A stretch of DNA of 64,000 nt from an uncultured Bradyrhizobium sp. (lineage in GTDB: Bacteria; Pseudomonadota; Alphaproteobacteria; Rhizobiales; Xanthobacteraceae): assembly GCF_947648125.1 (NCBI RefSeq), contig NZ_CANSMR010000002.1, positions 558,001-622,000 of the forward strand, written 5' to 3'. Below the pieces are notes generated by a model. The model ran no database searches. It saw nothing but the letters and a program-made list of their open reading frames with translations, and was not told where the DNA came from. How positions within the stretch are numbered: the first letter of the stretch is position 1; each line of letters starts with the position of its first letter. Of this stretch, positions 44,580-52,889 are shown piece by piece. The position numbers and the translations under genes were made by a program.

Positions 44580-46151
44580 TTGCGCTATCTCTTCGAGGAG
44601 TACGCACTCGACACGGACCGGCGCGAGTTGCATCGCGGGGCGGACGTGGTCTCGGTCGCGCCACAGGTATTCGACCTGCTCGACTTCCTGATCCGCAACC
44701 GGGAGCGCGTCGTCAGTAAGGACAACGTCATCGACGCCATCTGGAACGGGCGCAGCGTGTCCGATGCAGCCCTGACCACACGCCTCAACGCCGCGCGGAG
44801 CGCAATCGGCGATTCCGGCGAGGAGCAGCGCCTCATCAAGACCCTGCCGCGCAGAGGTTTCCGGTTCGTCGGCGTGGTCCGCGAAGAGCATGCGCCGGCA
44901 GCCGCGGCGACGGCCGGCGCCGCGACGGAACCACCGCAGGCGTCCCCTAAGCTTCCCGACAAGCCCTCGATTGCCGTGCTGCCGTTCCAGAACCTGAGCG
45001 CCGACCCCGAGCAGGAGTATTTCGCCGACGGCGTCGTCGAAGACATCACGATGGCATTGTCGCGGTTTCGCTGGCTGCTTGTGATCGCGCGCAATTCGAG
45101 TTTCACCTACAAGGGCCGGCCCGTGGACATCAAGCAGGTCGGCCGCGAACTCGCGGTGCGCTATGTCCTCGAAGGGAGCGTGCGCAAGGCCGGAAATCGT
45201 ATCCGCATCGCAGGTCAGCTCATCGATGCCGAGACCGGCGCACACCTCTGGGCTGACCGTTTTGATGGTGCGCTCGAGGATATCTTCGATCTGCAGGACC
45301 AGGTGACCTCTATGGTGGTGGGCGCGATCGCGCCCATGTTGCAACGCGAGGAGATCAAGCGGGCCAGGCGCAAGCCAACCGAGAACCTGGATGCATACGA
45401 CTATTACCTGCGTGGCCTGGCGAGCGTTCGTCGATGGACCAGGGAAACCAACAACGAAGCGCTCCTGCTCTTTCGCAAGGCGATCGAGCTCGACCCCGGT
45501 CTGGCGTGCGCCTATGGCATGGCCGGGTGGTGCTACATCCAACGCAAAGCACGCCGCTGGATGATCGATCCTGCCCAGGAATCTGCCGAAGCTACGCGGC
45601 TGGGCCGGAAAGCAGTGCATCTGGGAGCAGATGACCCGGCAGCGATGTGCATGGGTGCCTACGTGCTCGCCTTTATTGCCCATGAGTTCGACGATGCTAT
45701 CGCATTCGTTGATCGCGGACTGGCGATCAACCCGAACCTGGCGCAAGCCTGGAATCTTGGTGCCTGGGTGAGAGCTTTTGGAGGCGAGCCCGACCTCGCA
45801 CTTGACTACGCTGCGCGCGCCATGCGCTTGAGCCCGATCGATCCGGCGATGCACACAATGCACGCAGCCGTGTCGTACGCTCACTTTCTCTCGGGCCGCT
45901 ACGACATGGCGCTGTCATCGGCCGAAAAAGCGCTGCGCGACAATCCGGATTTCCTGCTGGCAATCTGCATGTTCGCGGCCAGCAATGCGTTCACCGGACG
46001 CCTCGAGCGAGCACGGGAAGGCATCGCACGCGCACGCGAACGCAATCCCGATTTGCGCATCTCCAATCTGGGAGATCTGGCCCCATTCCGCCGGGCGGAG
46101 CATCTTGCGCTCTTTGCCAAAGGCCTTCGCGAAGCGGGGCTTCCGGACTGA
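44580..46151 (+). CDS. Winged-helix regulator with TolB-like and TPR domains
   Basis: 523 residues from TTG 44580, chosen because family members begin at this RYLFEEYALDTDRRELHRG position and the frame upstream runs into the DUF1127 region; AAGGGA lies ten bases before it. Residues 1-~97 are an OmpR/CadC-type winged helix (VFDLLDFLIRNRERVVSKDN, LIKTLPRRGFRFVG). Residues ~120-250 form a TolB-like domain (PSIAVLPFQNLSADPEQEYF, ADGVVEDITMALSRFRWLLV, YVLEGSVRKAGNRIRIAGQL). From ~280 to the end are TPR repeats. No membrane segment. Common in Bradyrhizobium; signal and target are unknown. Confidence 0.88.
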   Translation: MRYLFEEYALDTDRRELHRGADVVSVAPQVFDLLDFLIRNRERVVSKDNVIDAIWNGRSVSDAALTTRLNAARSAIGDSGEEQRLIKTLPRRGFRFVGVVREEHAPAAAATAGAATEPPQASPKLPDKPSIAVLPFQNLSADPEQEYFADGVVEDITMALSRFRWLLVIARNSSFTYKGRPVDIKQVGRELAVRYVLEGSVRKAGNRIRIAGQLIDAETGAHLWADRFDGALEDIFDLQDQVTSMVVGAIAPMLQREEIKRARRKPTENLDAYDYYLRGLASVRRWTRETNNEALLLFRKAIELDPGLACAYGMAGWCYIQRKARRWMIDPAQESAEATRLGRKAVHLGADDPAAMCMGAYVLAFIAHEFDDAIAFVDRGLAINPNLAQAWNLGAWVRAFGGEPDLALDYAARAMRLSPIDPAMHTMHAAVSYAHFLSGRYDMALSSAEKALRDNPDFLLAICMFAASNAFTGRLERAREGIARARERNPDLRISNLGDLAPFRRAEHLALFAKGLREAGLPD

Positions 46152-46184
46152 TCGCCAGTTCGCGGCCCGCCCCGTAACAGCGCC

Positions 46185-46247
46185 GTGGCGGACTGCATCT
46201 ACGAGACAGTGGAAGCCGAGCGGGCGCTGTTCAGCGGAGCGACCTGA
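46185..46247 (+). pseudogene. Relic of the 3' end of a LysR gene
   Basis: Twenty codons, VADCIYETVEAERALFSGAT and stop, match the last codons of the LysR gene at 43240-44154 (VADYIYETVEAERALFAGV) with mostly third-position changes in the DNA (about 80 percent identical over 60 bases). No start or upstream LysR sequence accompanies it. It lies downstream of the TPR regulator, so the 44155-46184 segment is flanked by two versions of the same gene end. Confidence 0.65.
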
Positions 46248-46347
46248 CTGGCGCTGGCCCTCGAGCTCGGTTTGAGAAATGCCTTGGCGGTGTGGCGCTT
46301 CATCCTTATACCGCATTTTGGACGGATCCTGAGTAGGGAGTAACACT

Positions 46348-46860
46348 GTGCCCGACCCGGAAAGTCTTCCAATCGATCAGATTTACGTACCCGTCAAGAA
46401 ACGGAAAACCCTCAGGCCTGAGCTCGTTCAAGAAATTGCGGCGAGTATCCTGGAAGTTGGGCAACAAGTCCCCATTCTCGTTCGGCCTGATGAGGGCCGC
46501 CTCGTTTTGCTCGAGGGGTTACATCGGCTCGAGGCCTGCAAGGCGCTTGGCGAGACAACCATCATCGGAGTCTGGGGTTCAGCAGAGACTGCTCACCACA
46601 AGACGCTGTTGTCCGACGGAGCTGAGACAGAGGCCAAGCGGGACAAAATGGCGCGATTGAAGAAGCTGCGCCTCGAGAGAGAAGCTGCCGAGAGATCGCC
46701 GGCTTCCGCAGACGCGATCGTGGAAACTGAATCAGCCAAGCTTCGGTCGGCTCGCTCCGGAACGAGTATCAGACGAGGGTCGTCGGACGATCCACGATCA
46801 AAAACGAGGACGCTGTCGGAATGGCTCACACAACAAAAGCGCGATGGTGGTCGTTATTGA
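46348..46860 (+). CDS. ParB/sulfiredoxin-fold domain protein
   Basis: 170 residues from GTG 46348, with GGGAG eight bases upstream. Residues 5-75 have the ParB N-terminal (ParB/Srx) pattern: LPIDQIYVPVKKRKTLRPEL, then EIAASILEVGQQVPILVRPD and LLEGLHRLEACKALGE, the GxHRxEA box that binds nucleotide. The remainder is charged and Ser/Arg-rich with no helix-turn-helix, so it is not a plasmid-partition ParB. Solitary ParB-like proteins of this size often occur on mobile DNA; function unknown. Confidence 0.78.
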   Translation: MPDPESLPIDQIYVPVKKRKTLRPELVQEIAASILEVGQQVPILVRPDEGRLVLLEGLHRLEACKALGETTIIGVWGSAETAHHKTLLSDGAETEAKRDKMARLKKLRLEREAAERSPASADAIVETESAKLRSARSGTSIRRGSSDDPRSKTRTLSEWLTQQKRDGGRY

Positions 46861-47013
46861 TTACCGCCTCCGCCATCAAGGTCGGAGGGAGCATGCGAAG
46901 GGCCATCACTCCGGAAGCCTCGCAGGGCTGAGGCCTTCCAAGGGGTGCCTCATGCCTTCGTTGCCGACGAAAACTGAACCGGTGAGATCCGGCGCCTCGT
47001 CGCAGGAACTCCG

Positions 47014-47622
47014 CTAATTCGGTCTGGCACGCGGCTTCTTCGTCACCGCCGCCCGCCCCATCACCGCCTCGCGGCCCGCGCTCAGGATCTCGTCGGACAT
47101 CTCGCCATTGCCCGCGATCCGCGACATCACGATGGTGCCCAGCATGGTCGCGAGCGTGGCCATCGCCTGCTTGCGCGCGGTCTTGCGCGGCACGTCCTGG
47201 ATCTGGTCGGTGATCATGTCGATCATCTGGTCGAGCTTGAGCGCAAAGGCCTTGCGGGTCTTCAGGCTTTCGCGGGCGATCTCGGCGCCGAGCGCCGGCA
47301 CCGCGCAGCCCTGGCCGGGATCGTCGCGATGGGTCGCGGAAAGATAGCCGTCGACGATGGTCGCAAGCCGCTTCTCCGGCGGCACCTCCGCCGTGATCTT
47401 GCGCCAGCGCTCGTTGGCGCGGTCCATGGCGTAGTTGAACGCCTCGATCACCAGCGCCTCGCGCGAGTCGAAATGCGCGTAGAAGCCGCCATGGGTCAGG
47501 CCGGCGTCCTTCATCAGGTCGGCGACGCCGATGCCATGGGCGCCCTTCTCGCGCAGCCGCGTCGCGGCCTTCTTCACGATCCGCGCGTGGGTCTCCTGCT
47601 TGTGTTCTTTCGAATAGCGCAT
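47014..47622 (-). CDS. TetR/AcrR family transcriptional regulator
   Basis: 202 residues. Helix-turn-helix in THARIVKKAATRLREKGAHG, IGVADLMKDAGLTHGGFYAHF, SREALVIEAF is of the YcdC/AefR-like group (AGLTHGGFYAHF). C-terminal ligand domain contains DDPGQGCAVPALGAEIARES, a pattern of the TetR_C_33-like class. It precedes a PaaI thioesterase gene on the same strand, 60 bases away (the thioesterase is transcribed first), which may be its target or partner. Confidence 0.92.
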   Translation of the reverse strand: MRYSKEHKQETHARIVKKAATRLREKGAHGIGVADLMKDAGLTHGGFYAHFDSREALVIEAFNYAMDRANERWRKITAEVPPEKRLATIVDGYLSATHRDDPGQGCAVPALGAEIARESLKTRKAFALKLDQMIDMITDQIQDVPRKTARKQAMATLATMLGTIVMSRIAGNGEMSDEILSAGREAVMGRAAVTKKPRARPN

Positions 47623-47682
47623 GCCGCTCTCATGGAATGTTTCTAATCATACAATAGCAGATTTGCGCCAGGAATGCTGCAG

Positions 47683-48222
47683 TTATTTCGCTTTTGGTTC
47701 CCCGCCCAGCATGGAAAACGTCGCGGTCGCGTGCACCGCAAGATTGCCTTTGCCGTCGCGGCCGAAGCCCTCGGTGTAGCTGGTCTGGCGGCCGAGCTTG
47801 ATCACCTTGCCCTCGGCCGAAATGGTTCCCGAGCGCGCCGAGAGCGGGCGCAGATAGGTCAGCTTGAGGTCGAGCGTGACCGAGGTCTGCCCGGCCGGCA
47901 GCAGGGTCGAGATCGCACAGCCCATCGCGGTATCGAGCAGCGCGGCGGCGGTGGCGCCGTGCAGCAGGCCGATGGTGTTCTCCAGGCTCTCATGCGGCTC
48001 GAGTTCCATCACGATCCGCCCCTCCTCGACAACCGCCATGCGGAAGCCGATCAGTTTTGCCATCGGCGGCGGCGGCAGGCGGCCGTCGCGGATCGCGCGC
48101 ATCGCGGCGATCCCGGACATCGGCATCGCCGCCTTGGCGACCGGTCCGGGCGCCTGCCATTCCACCACGCGCGTGCGCGTCAGATCGAGCGAATGCAGGT
48201 CTGATGTCTCGGCGGCGGTCAT
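47683..48222 (-). CDS. PaaI family thioesterase
   Basis: 179 residues, single hot-dog domain with the PaaI pattern: HESLENTIGLLHGATAAALLDTAMGCAIST, then VTLDLKLTYLRPLSARSGTISAEGKVIKLGRQTSYTEG. The Asp of LLDTAMG and His of LLHGA form the usual catalytic pair. It hydrolyses acyl- or aryl-CoA thioesters. N-terminal 55 residues precede the domain and include a hydrophobic-basic stretch. Probably co-transcribed with the TetR gene 60 bases downstream. Confidence 0.9.
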   Translation of the reverse strand: MTAAETSDLHSLDLTRTRVVEWQAPGPVAKAAMPMSGIAAMRAIRDGRLPPPPMAKLIGFRMAVVEEGRIVMELEPHESLENTIGLLHGATAAALLDTAMGCAISTLLPAGQTSVTLDLKLTYLRPLSARSGTISAEGKVIKLGRQTSYTEGFGRDGKGNLAVHATATFSMLGGEPKAK

Positions 48223-48354
48223 GACGGCTCCATTTATATGATAACAATAATTCTATATGTCCGCGCCCCGCAGTGCAACCGCCGGTCCGGTGCTTGACAG
48301 CGGCGGGCTTTGTCCGGGACATGGCGCCATCATTTCCTGCGCCGGGACCTTTCC

Positions 48355-49125
48355 ATGGACATGCTCAATCCTCACTGCGGCATCGACCGCGACAGCAGAG
48401 GCGTCGTCCGCCTCACAATCTGCAACGCCGGCAAGCTGAACATCGTCAGCTCGGCCGTGACCAACGGCGTGCGCGAAGGCTTTGAGCACCTCGCCGCCGA
48501 CAGCAGTATCCGCGCGGTGATCCTAGCCGGCGAAAGCGGGCGCAGCATGATCGGCGGCGCCGATATCAAGGAGATGGCGACGCTCGACCCGAAATCAGCC
48601 GAGCAATTCATCAGCCGCCTCCGCGATCTCTGCGAGGCCGTGCGCCAATTCCCGGCGCCGGTCATCGCGCGCCTGCCCGGCTGGTGCCTCGGCGGCGGCC
48701 TCGAGGTCGCGGCCGCCTGCGACGTCCGCGTCGCGGCGCATGACGCGATGTTCGGCATGCCCGAGGTGCGCGTCGGCATCCCTTCGGTGATTCATGCGGC
48801 GTTGTTGCCGCGCCTGATCGGCTGGGGCCGCGCCCGCTGGCTGATGATGACCGCGGAGAACATCGACGCCCCGACCGCGCTCGCCTGGGGCCTGGTCGAC
48901 ACGGTGGCAAAACCCGGCGGCCTCGACGAGGCGGTCGAGCACACCGTGAAGGCCCTGCTGGAATGCGGCCCCGAAGCGCTGCGCATACAGAAGGATTTGC
49001 TGCGGCAATGGGAAGAGCTGCCGCTGACCGAGTCGGTCAACCTCAGTGTCGGCGTGTTCGGCAAATCGTTCCAGTCCGGCGAGCCGCAGCGGTTGATGCA
49101 GGGTTTTCTGGATCGCAAGCGCTAA
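48355..49125 (+). CDS. Enoyl-CoA hydratase/isomerase family protein
   Basis: 256 residues from ATG 48355. Crotonase fold: oxyanion hole GRSMIGGADIKEM, then PVIARLPGWCLGGGLEVAAACDVRVA and FGMPEVRVGIPSVIHAALLPRLIG. At the catalytic Glu site GMPEV is kept but the second Glu of crotonases is replaced in the GIPSVIH loop, so activity could be isomerase or other. Divergent from the PaaI gene; a different regulator is not adjacent. No clear ribosome binding site (GGGACC upstream). Confidence 0.9.
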   Translation: MDMLNPHCGIDRDSRGVVRLTICNAGKLNIVSSAVTNGVREGFEHLAADSSIRAVILAGESGRSMIGGADIKEMATLDPKSAEQFISRLRDLCEAVRQFPAPVIARLPGWCLGGGLEVAAACDVRVAAHDAMFGMPEVRVGIPSVIHAALLPRLIGWGRARWLMMTAENIDAPTALAWGLVDTVAKPGGLDEAVEHTVKALLECGPEALRIQKDLLRQWEELPLTESVNLSVGVFGKSFQSGEPQRLMQGFLDRKR

Positions 49126-49136
49126 GTCCAACACCT

Positions 49137-49223
49137 GTAGCCCGGATGGAGCGCAGCGAAATCCGGGAAACCTCGTCCGCGAAACGAGTGGTCCCGGATT
49201 GCGCTTCGCTTCATCCGGGCTAC
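49137..49223. repeat. Palindromic intergenic repeat, family D (copy 2)
   Basis: 87 bases, GTAGCCCGGATGGAGCGCAG at the left and CGCTTCATCCGGGCTAC at the right. Lies 11 bases after the enoyl-CoA hydratase stop and ahead of the TIR gene. Confidence 0.9.
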
Positions 49224-49412
49224 GCTTGGCAGCGAATTAAACGGCAACGTCACTTGTAGAAACGATTTACCTCCCTCCACGTACAAGAAGCAAAGGGACG
49301 GACTCCCCAGTTGGGTTAGACGATCGAGTACCGCTCTTTTTTGATCGCGCCCCTGTACGGCGCCGCAACTTCTGATAGCATAGTAATGCTTGTTGTATAG
49401 CGCGGAGGATCG

Positions 49413-50138
49413 ATGGCAAAGCCCAAGAAAATCTTCATCAGCTACAACCACAAGGACCAAAACAAAGCGGTTCGAGTCCTCAACCGTCTGGAGGAATTAG
49501 AACCGCACTATACGATTTGGTTCGATCGGCACGTAATCGAACCTGGGCGGCGACTTGCGGATCAAATTCTAGAGGGGCTGAACGGAGCCAATTACTACGT
49601 TATTCTTATAAGCGAGAATTCAAACAAGTCCCAGTGGGTCAAGCGAGAGCTTTCCACGGCGTTTGATTTGTCCAAGAAGAAGGATTTAGCTCTCGTACCA
49701 TTCATGATCGACGATGCAGAAACGCCGCTTGAGTTCAGAGGACAGTTGACGATCAATGCACGCGGCAAAGAGTTTGAGAGTGGACTTGACGAACTGGTCG
49801 ATTTCTTCAAGCGCCAAAATGAGCCGGGCAGCCGGATCCTTTATGATCTCAAGCCAGGTGCTCCCGCTCCAAAGCTGCCCTGCGAAGACGAACTCGGCTC
49901 GTTGGACCTTGGCGACCTCCGATTCCTTCTAACCAAACGGCTCACCGTTCAGGATGTAGGTGTCCTTTGGTTCGATCTGTTTACACAAACAATGGAAAAT
50001 GAAGTCGCCCCAACAACTCTGGCACAGTATTGTGTGACGCTCATCGCGAAATCTCAAAGGGAAGAGCTATTGCTAAAGCTCTACAAGCTACTTTGCCGCA
50101 ATCATCCCCGATTGGCTGAATTGGCTAAGCTGCAATAG
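49413..50138 (+). CDS. TIR-domain protein with C-terminal effector-associated-like domain
   Basis: 241 residues. Residues 5-135 are a TIR domain: box 1 KKIFISYNHKDQ, then HYTIWFDRHVIEPGRRLADQ, YYVILISENSNKSQWVKREL with candidate catalytic Glu79, and LALVPFMIDD. Bacterial TIR domains cleave NAD or make cyclic ADP-ribose signals in anti-phage defence. Residues ~165-235 (LGDLRFLLTKRLTVQDVGVL, WFDLF, ELLLKLYKLLCRNHPRLAEL) look like an all-helical effector-associated adaptor domain; this part is inference. Lower G+C than neighbours, own AT-rich promoter region, no partner gene adjacent. Possibly recently acquired. Confidence 0.82.
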   Translation: MAKPKKIFISYNHKDQNKAVRVLNRLEELEPHYTIWFDRHVIEPGRRLADQILEGLNGANYYVILISENSNKSQWVKRELSTAFDLSKKKDLALVPFMIDDAETPLEFRGQLTINARGKEFESGLDELVDFFKRQNEPGSRILYDLKPGAPAPKLPCEDELGSLDLGDLRFLLTKRLTVQDVGVLWFDLFTQTMENEVAPTTLAQYCVTLIAKSQREELLLKLYKLLCRNHPRLAELAKLQ

Positions 50139-50430
50139 ACAGTTGCAATCCGCATGAGCAGCAACATGCGTTGCTGCCAGCGCGGATATTGGCGTCGCCT
50201 ACCCTTCGAACTGTAGCGGGTAGGGGCTTATAGGGACTTTCAGCCGGCTGACGGAATGTTGACCGCGGGCGTCAGCGGACTAATCTACCCTCCATCGCGA
50301 GACGGGCGCTCCGGATCGAGAACGTCGATCGGAACACGCTCTCTCGCGGATCGCCGCGCGCGCGGCCAACAAAACAATCACTTTCGGGACAAACGCACGA
50401 GGTCAGAACTCAAGAGCTGCAGGAGGACAT

Positions 50431-52710
50431 ATGGTCCAAAAGCGCGACGTTCCCGGTATTCGTCCTTACAATGCTCCGGCTGGCGGCTGGGGTGCCCTCA
50501 AGGCCACCGCGACAGCGGTTCGCGACCAGATGGATCTGGTCGAGGCGCCGATCACGCTGCTCCGCACCAACAAGCCCGACGGATTCGATTGTCCGGGCTG
50601 CGCCTGGCCGGACAAGGAACACACCTCCACTTTCCAGTTCTGCGAGAACGGCGCCAAGGCCGTGACCTGGGAGGCGACCAGCAAGCGCGTCACGCCCCAA
50701 TTTTTTGCCGACCACACCGTCACCGAGCTGCTGACCTGGAGCGACTTCCATCTCGAGAACGAGGGCCGGCTGACCGAGCCGCTCGCCTATGACTCCGCGA
50801 GCGACACCTACCAGCCGATCAGCTGGGACAGCGCCTTCGCGCGGATCGGCGAGAGCCTGCGCAGCCTGCCCGATCCTGACATGGCCGAGTTCTACACCTC
50901 CGGCCGCGCCTCGAACGAGGCCGCGTTCCTGTTCCAGATCTTCGCGCGCGAATACGGCAGCAACAATTTCCCCGATTGCTCCAACATGTGCCACGAGGCG
51001 ACCAGCGTCGGGCTGCCGCAATCAATCGGCATCGGCAAGGGCACGGTGTCGCTGGACGATTTCGACCATTGCGAGCTGATCATCGCGATGGGCCACAACC
51101 CCGGCACCAACCATCCACGCATGATGGGCACGCTGTGGGAGGTCTCGCGCCGCGGCGTGCCGATCATCGTGTTCAACCCGCTGCGCGAGCGCGCGCTGGA
51201 GCGCTTCGCCGATCCGCAGGATCCGATCGAGATGGCGACCCTCGGCTCGACGCGGATCGCCTCGACCTATTACCAGCCCAAGGTCGGCGCTGACGCCGCG
51301 GTGCTGAAAGGCGTCATGAAGGCGCTGATCGAGAAGGATGACGCGACACACGACGTGCTCGACCACGCCTTCATCGCCGAGCACACCAACGGTTTTGCCG
51401 CGTTCGCCGCCGACCTGCGCGCGACGGCGTGGGAGGCGATCGAGACCGTTTCCGGCTTCAGCCGCGCCCAGCTCGGCGAGGTCGCCGCCGCCTACGCGAA
51501 GTCCAACGCGACCATCGTCACCTATGGCATGGGCATCACCCAGCACAGCCGCGGCACCGACAATGTCCAGCAGATCGCAAACCTGCTGCTGCTGAAGGGC
51601 AATTACGGCAAGCCGGGCGCCGGCATCTGCCCGCTGCGCGGCCACTCCAACGTGCAAGGCAATCGCACCGTCGGCATCACCGAGAAGCCCAACATCCCGA
51701 TGTTCGAAGGCATCGAGCGCACCTTCGGCTTCAAGCCGCCGCGCCAACACGGCCATGACGCGGTCGCTGCGATGGAAGCGATCGACGACGGAAGGTCCAA
51801 GGTCCTGGTCTGTCTCGGCGGCAATTTTGCCATCGCCCTACCCGACCCCGAGCGATGCACCGCCGCCATGCGCAAGCTCGAGCTCGCTGTGCATCTCGGC
51901 ACCAAGCTCAACCGCTCGCATCTCCTGGTCGGCAAGCAGTCGATCATCCTGCCGGTGCTGGGACGCACCGAGCGCGACATCCAGGCCTCGGGGCCGCAGG
52001 TCGTCACCGTCGAGGATTCGATGTCGATGGTGCACGCCTCGCGTGGCAAGCTGACCCCGGCCTCCGAAAACCTGCTTTCGGAATCGGCGATCATTGCCGG
52101 CATGGCGATGGCGACCTTGCCTTCAAGCAAGGTGCCGTGGACCGATCTGATCGCCGACTACGACCGCATCCGCGACGCCATCGAGGGCGTATTCCCCGAC
52201 TTTCGGGATTACAACGCGCGGATCCGGATTCCAGGCGGCTTCCGCCTGCCGCTGCCGCCGACCGAGCGCAAGTGGACGACGCCATCGGGCAAGGCCGAGT
52301 TCCTGATCTTCGATGGCCTTGAAGAAGATCCGGTGCTGTCGGACGAGACCATCCTCAAGCTCGCCACCATCCGCAGCCACGATCAATACAACACCACGAT
52401 CTATGGGCTGAACGACCGCTATCGCGGCGTGTTCGGGCGGCGCGACGTGCTGTTCGCCAACGAGGCGGACCTCACCGCGCGCGGGCTCGCCCATGGCGAT
52501 CTCGTCGAGATCGAGACCGCGCTGCCCTCGGGCGCGCCGCGCCGCCTCACCCTGACCGCGATCGTCTACGACATCGCCCGCGGCTCGGTCGCCGCCTACT
52601 ATCCGGAAGCAAACGGCCTCGTGCCGCTCGACTATCAGGACAAGGAGAGCGGCACGCCGTCGTACAAGTCGGTGCCGGTGCACATTCGCCGCGTCGCGCC
52701 GGCGGCGTAG
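50431..52710 (+). CDS. FdhF/YdeP family molybdopterin oxidoreductase
   Basis: 759 residues from ATG 50431 after a strong AGGAGG. Formate-dehydrogenase-like large subunit of the YdeP type: Cys pair NKPDGFDCPGCAWPD (Cys54, Cys57), then FYTSGRASNEAAFLFQIFAR, DCSNMCHEATSVGL, MGHNPGTNHPRMMGTLWEVS, GMGITQHSRGTDNVQQIANL, and the C-terminal molybdopterin-dinucleotide domain with IRSHDQYNTTIYGLNDRYRG. No twin-arginine signal, so cytosolic. Family role in E. coli is linked to acid resistance; substrate unknown. No FdhD or beta-subunit gene nearby. The 292 bases before it hold nothing recognisable. Confidence 0.93.
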   Translation: MVQKRDVPGIRPYNAPAGGWGALKATATAVRDQMDLVEAPITLLRTNKPDGFDCPGCAWPDKEHTSTFQFCENGAKAVTWEATSKRVTPQFFADHTVTELLTWSDFHLENEGRLTEPLAYDSASDTYQPISWDSAFARIGESLRSLPDPDMAEFYTSGRASNEAAFLFQIFAREYGSNNFPDCSNMCHEATSVGLPQSIGIGKGTVSLDDFDHCELIIAMGHNPGTNHPRMMGTLWEVSRRGVPIIVFNPLRERALERFADPQDPIEMATLGSTRIASTYYQPKVGADAAVLKGVMKALIEKDDATHDVLDHAFIAEHTNGFAAFAADLRATAWEAIETVSGFSRAQLGEVAAAYAKSNATIVTYGMGITQHSRGTDNVQQIANLLLLKGNYGKPGAGICPLRGHSNVQGNRTVGITEKPNIPMFEGIERTFGFKPPRQHGHDAVAAMEAIDDGRSKVLVCLGGNFAIALPDPERCTAAMRKLELAVHLGTKLNRSHLLVGKQSIILPVLGRTERDIQASGPQVVTVEDSMSMVHASRGKLTPASENLLSESAIIAGMAMATLPSSKVPWTDLIADYDRIRDAIEGVFPDFRDYNARIRIPGGFRLPLPPTERKWTTPSGKAEFLIFDGLEEDPVLSDETILKLATIRSHDQYNTTIYGLNDRYRGVFGRRDVLFANEADLTARGLAHGDLVEIETALPSGAPRRLTLTAIVYDIARGSVAAYYPEANGLVPLDYQDKESGTPSYKSVPVHIRRVAPAA

Positions 52711-52727
52711 CGGCCGCGTCGCAGGAC

Positions 52728-52800
52728 GTAGCCCCGCATGAGCGACGCGGCATGCGGGACCGCCCTTCCGATATCGCTTCGCTCATCGGGCCACGCCTAC
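52728..52800. repeat. Divergent palindromic repeat, family D-like
   Basis: GTAGCCCCGCATGAGCGACG at the left and CGCTTCGCTCATCGGGC plus CACGCCTAC at the right, with an inner CGGCATGCGGGACC. Shares outline but not detail with the other family D copies. Confidence 0.6.
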
Positions 52801-52822
52801 AGCAACGCGGCAAGATGGCAAC

Positions 52823-52859
52823 GGTCGCGGATCGAGGCGTTCAACCTCGATCCGCGACC
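52823..52859. terminator. Hairpin between convergent genes, likely bidirectional terminator
   Basis: Exact 15-base stem GGTCGCGGATCGAGG (52823-52837) with its complement (52845-52859) around a 7-base loop, followed by TTGTTGG on the + strand. It sits between the ends of the FdhF-like gene and the leftward secreted-protein gene. Confidence 0.65.
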
Positions 52860-52889
52860 TTGTTGGATTGCTGCGGCTTCAGCCTGTAG

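Noticed and set aside
46348-46860. Plasmid or chromosome partition ParB
   Set aside because: Only the N-terminal ParB/Srx-type region is present, no helix-turn-helix, and no ParA gene or parS-like site nearby.
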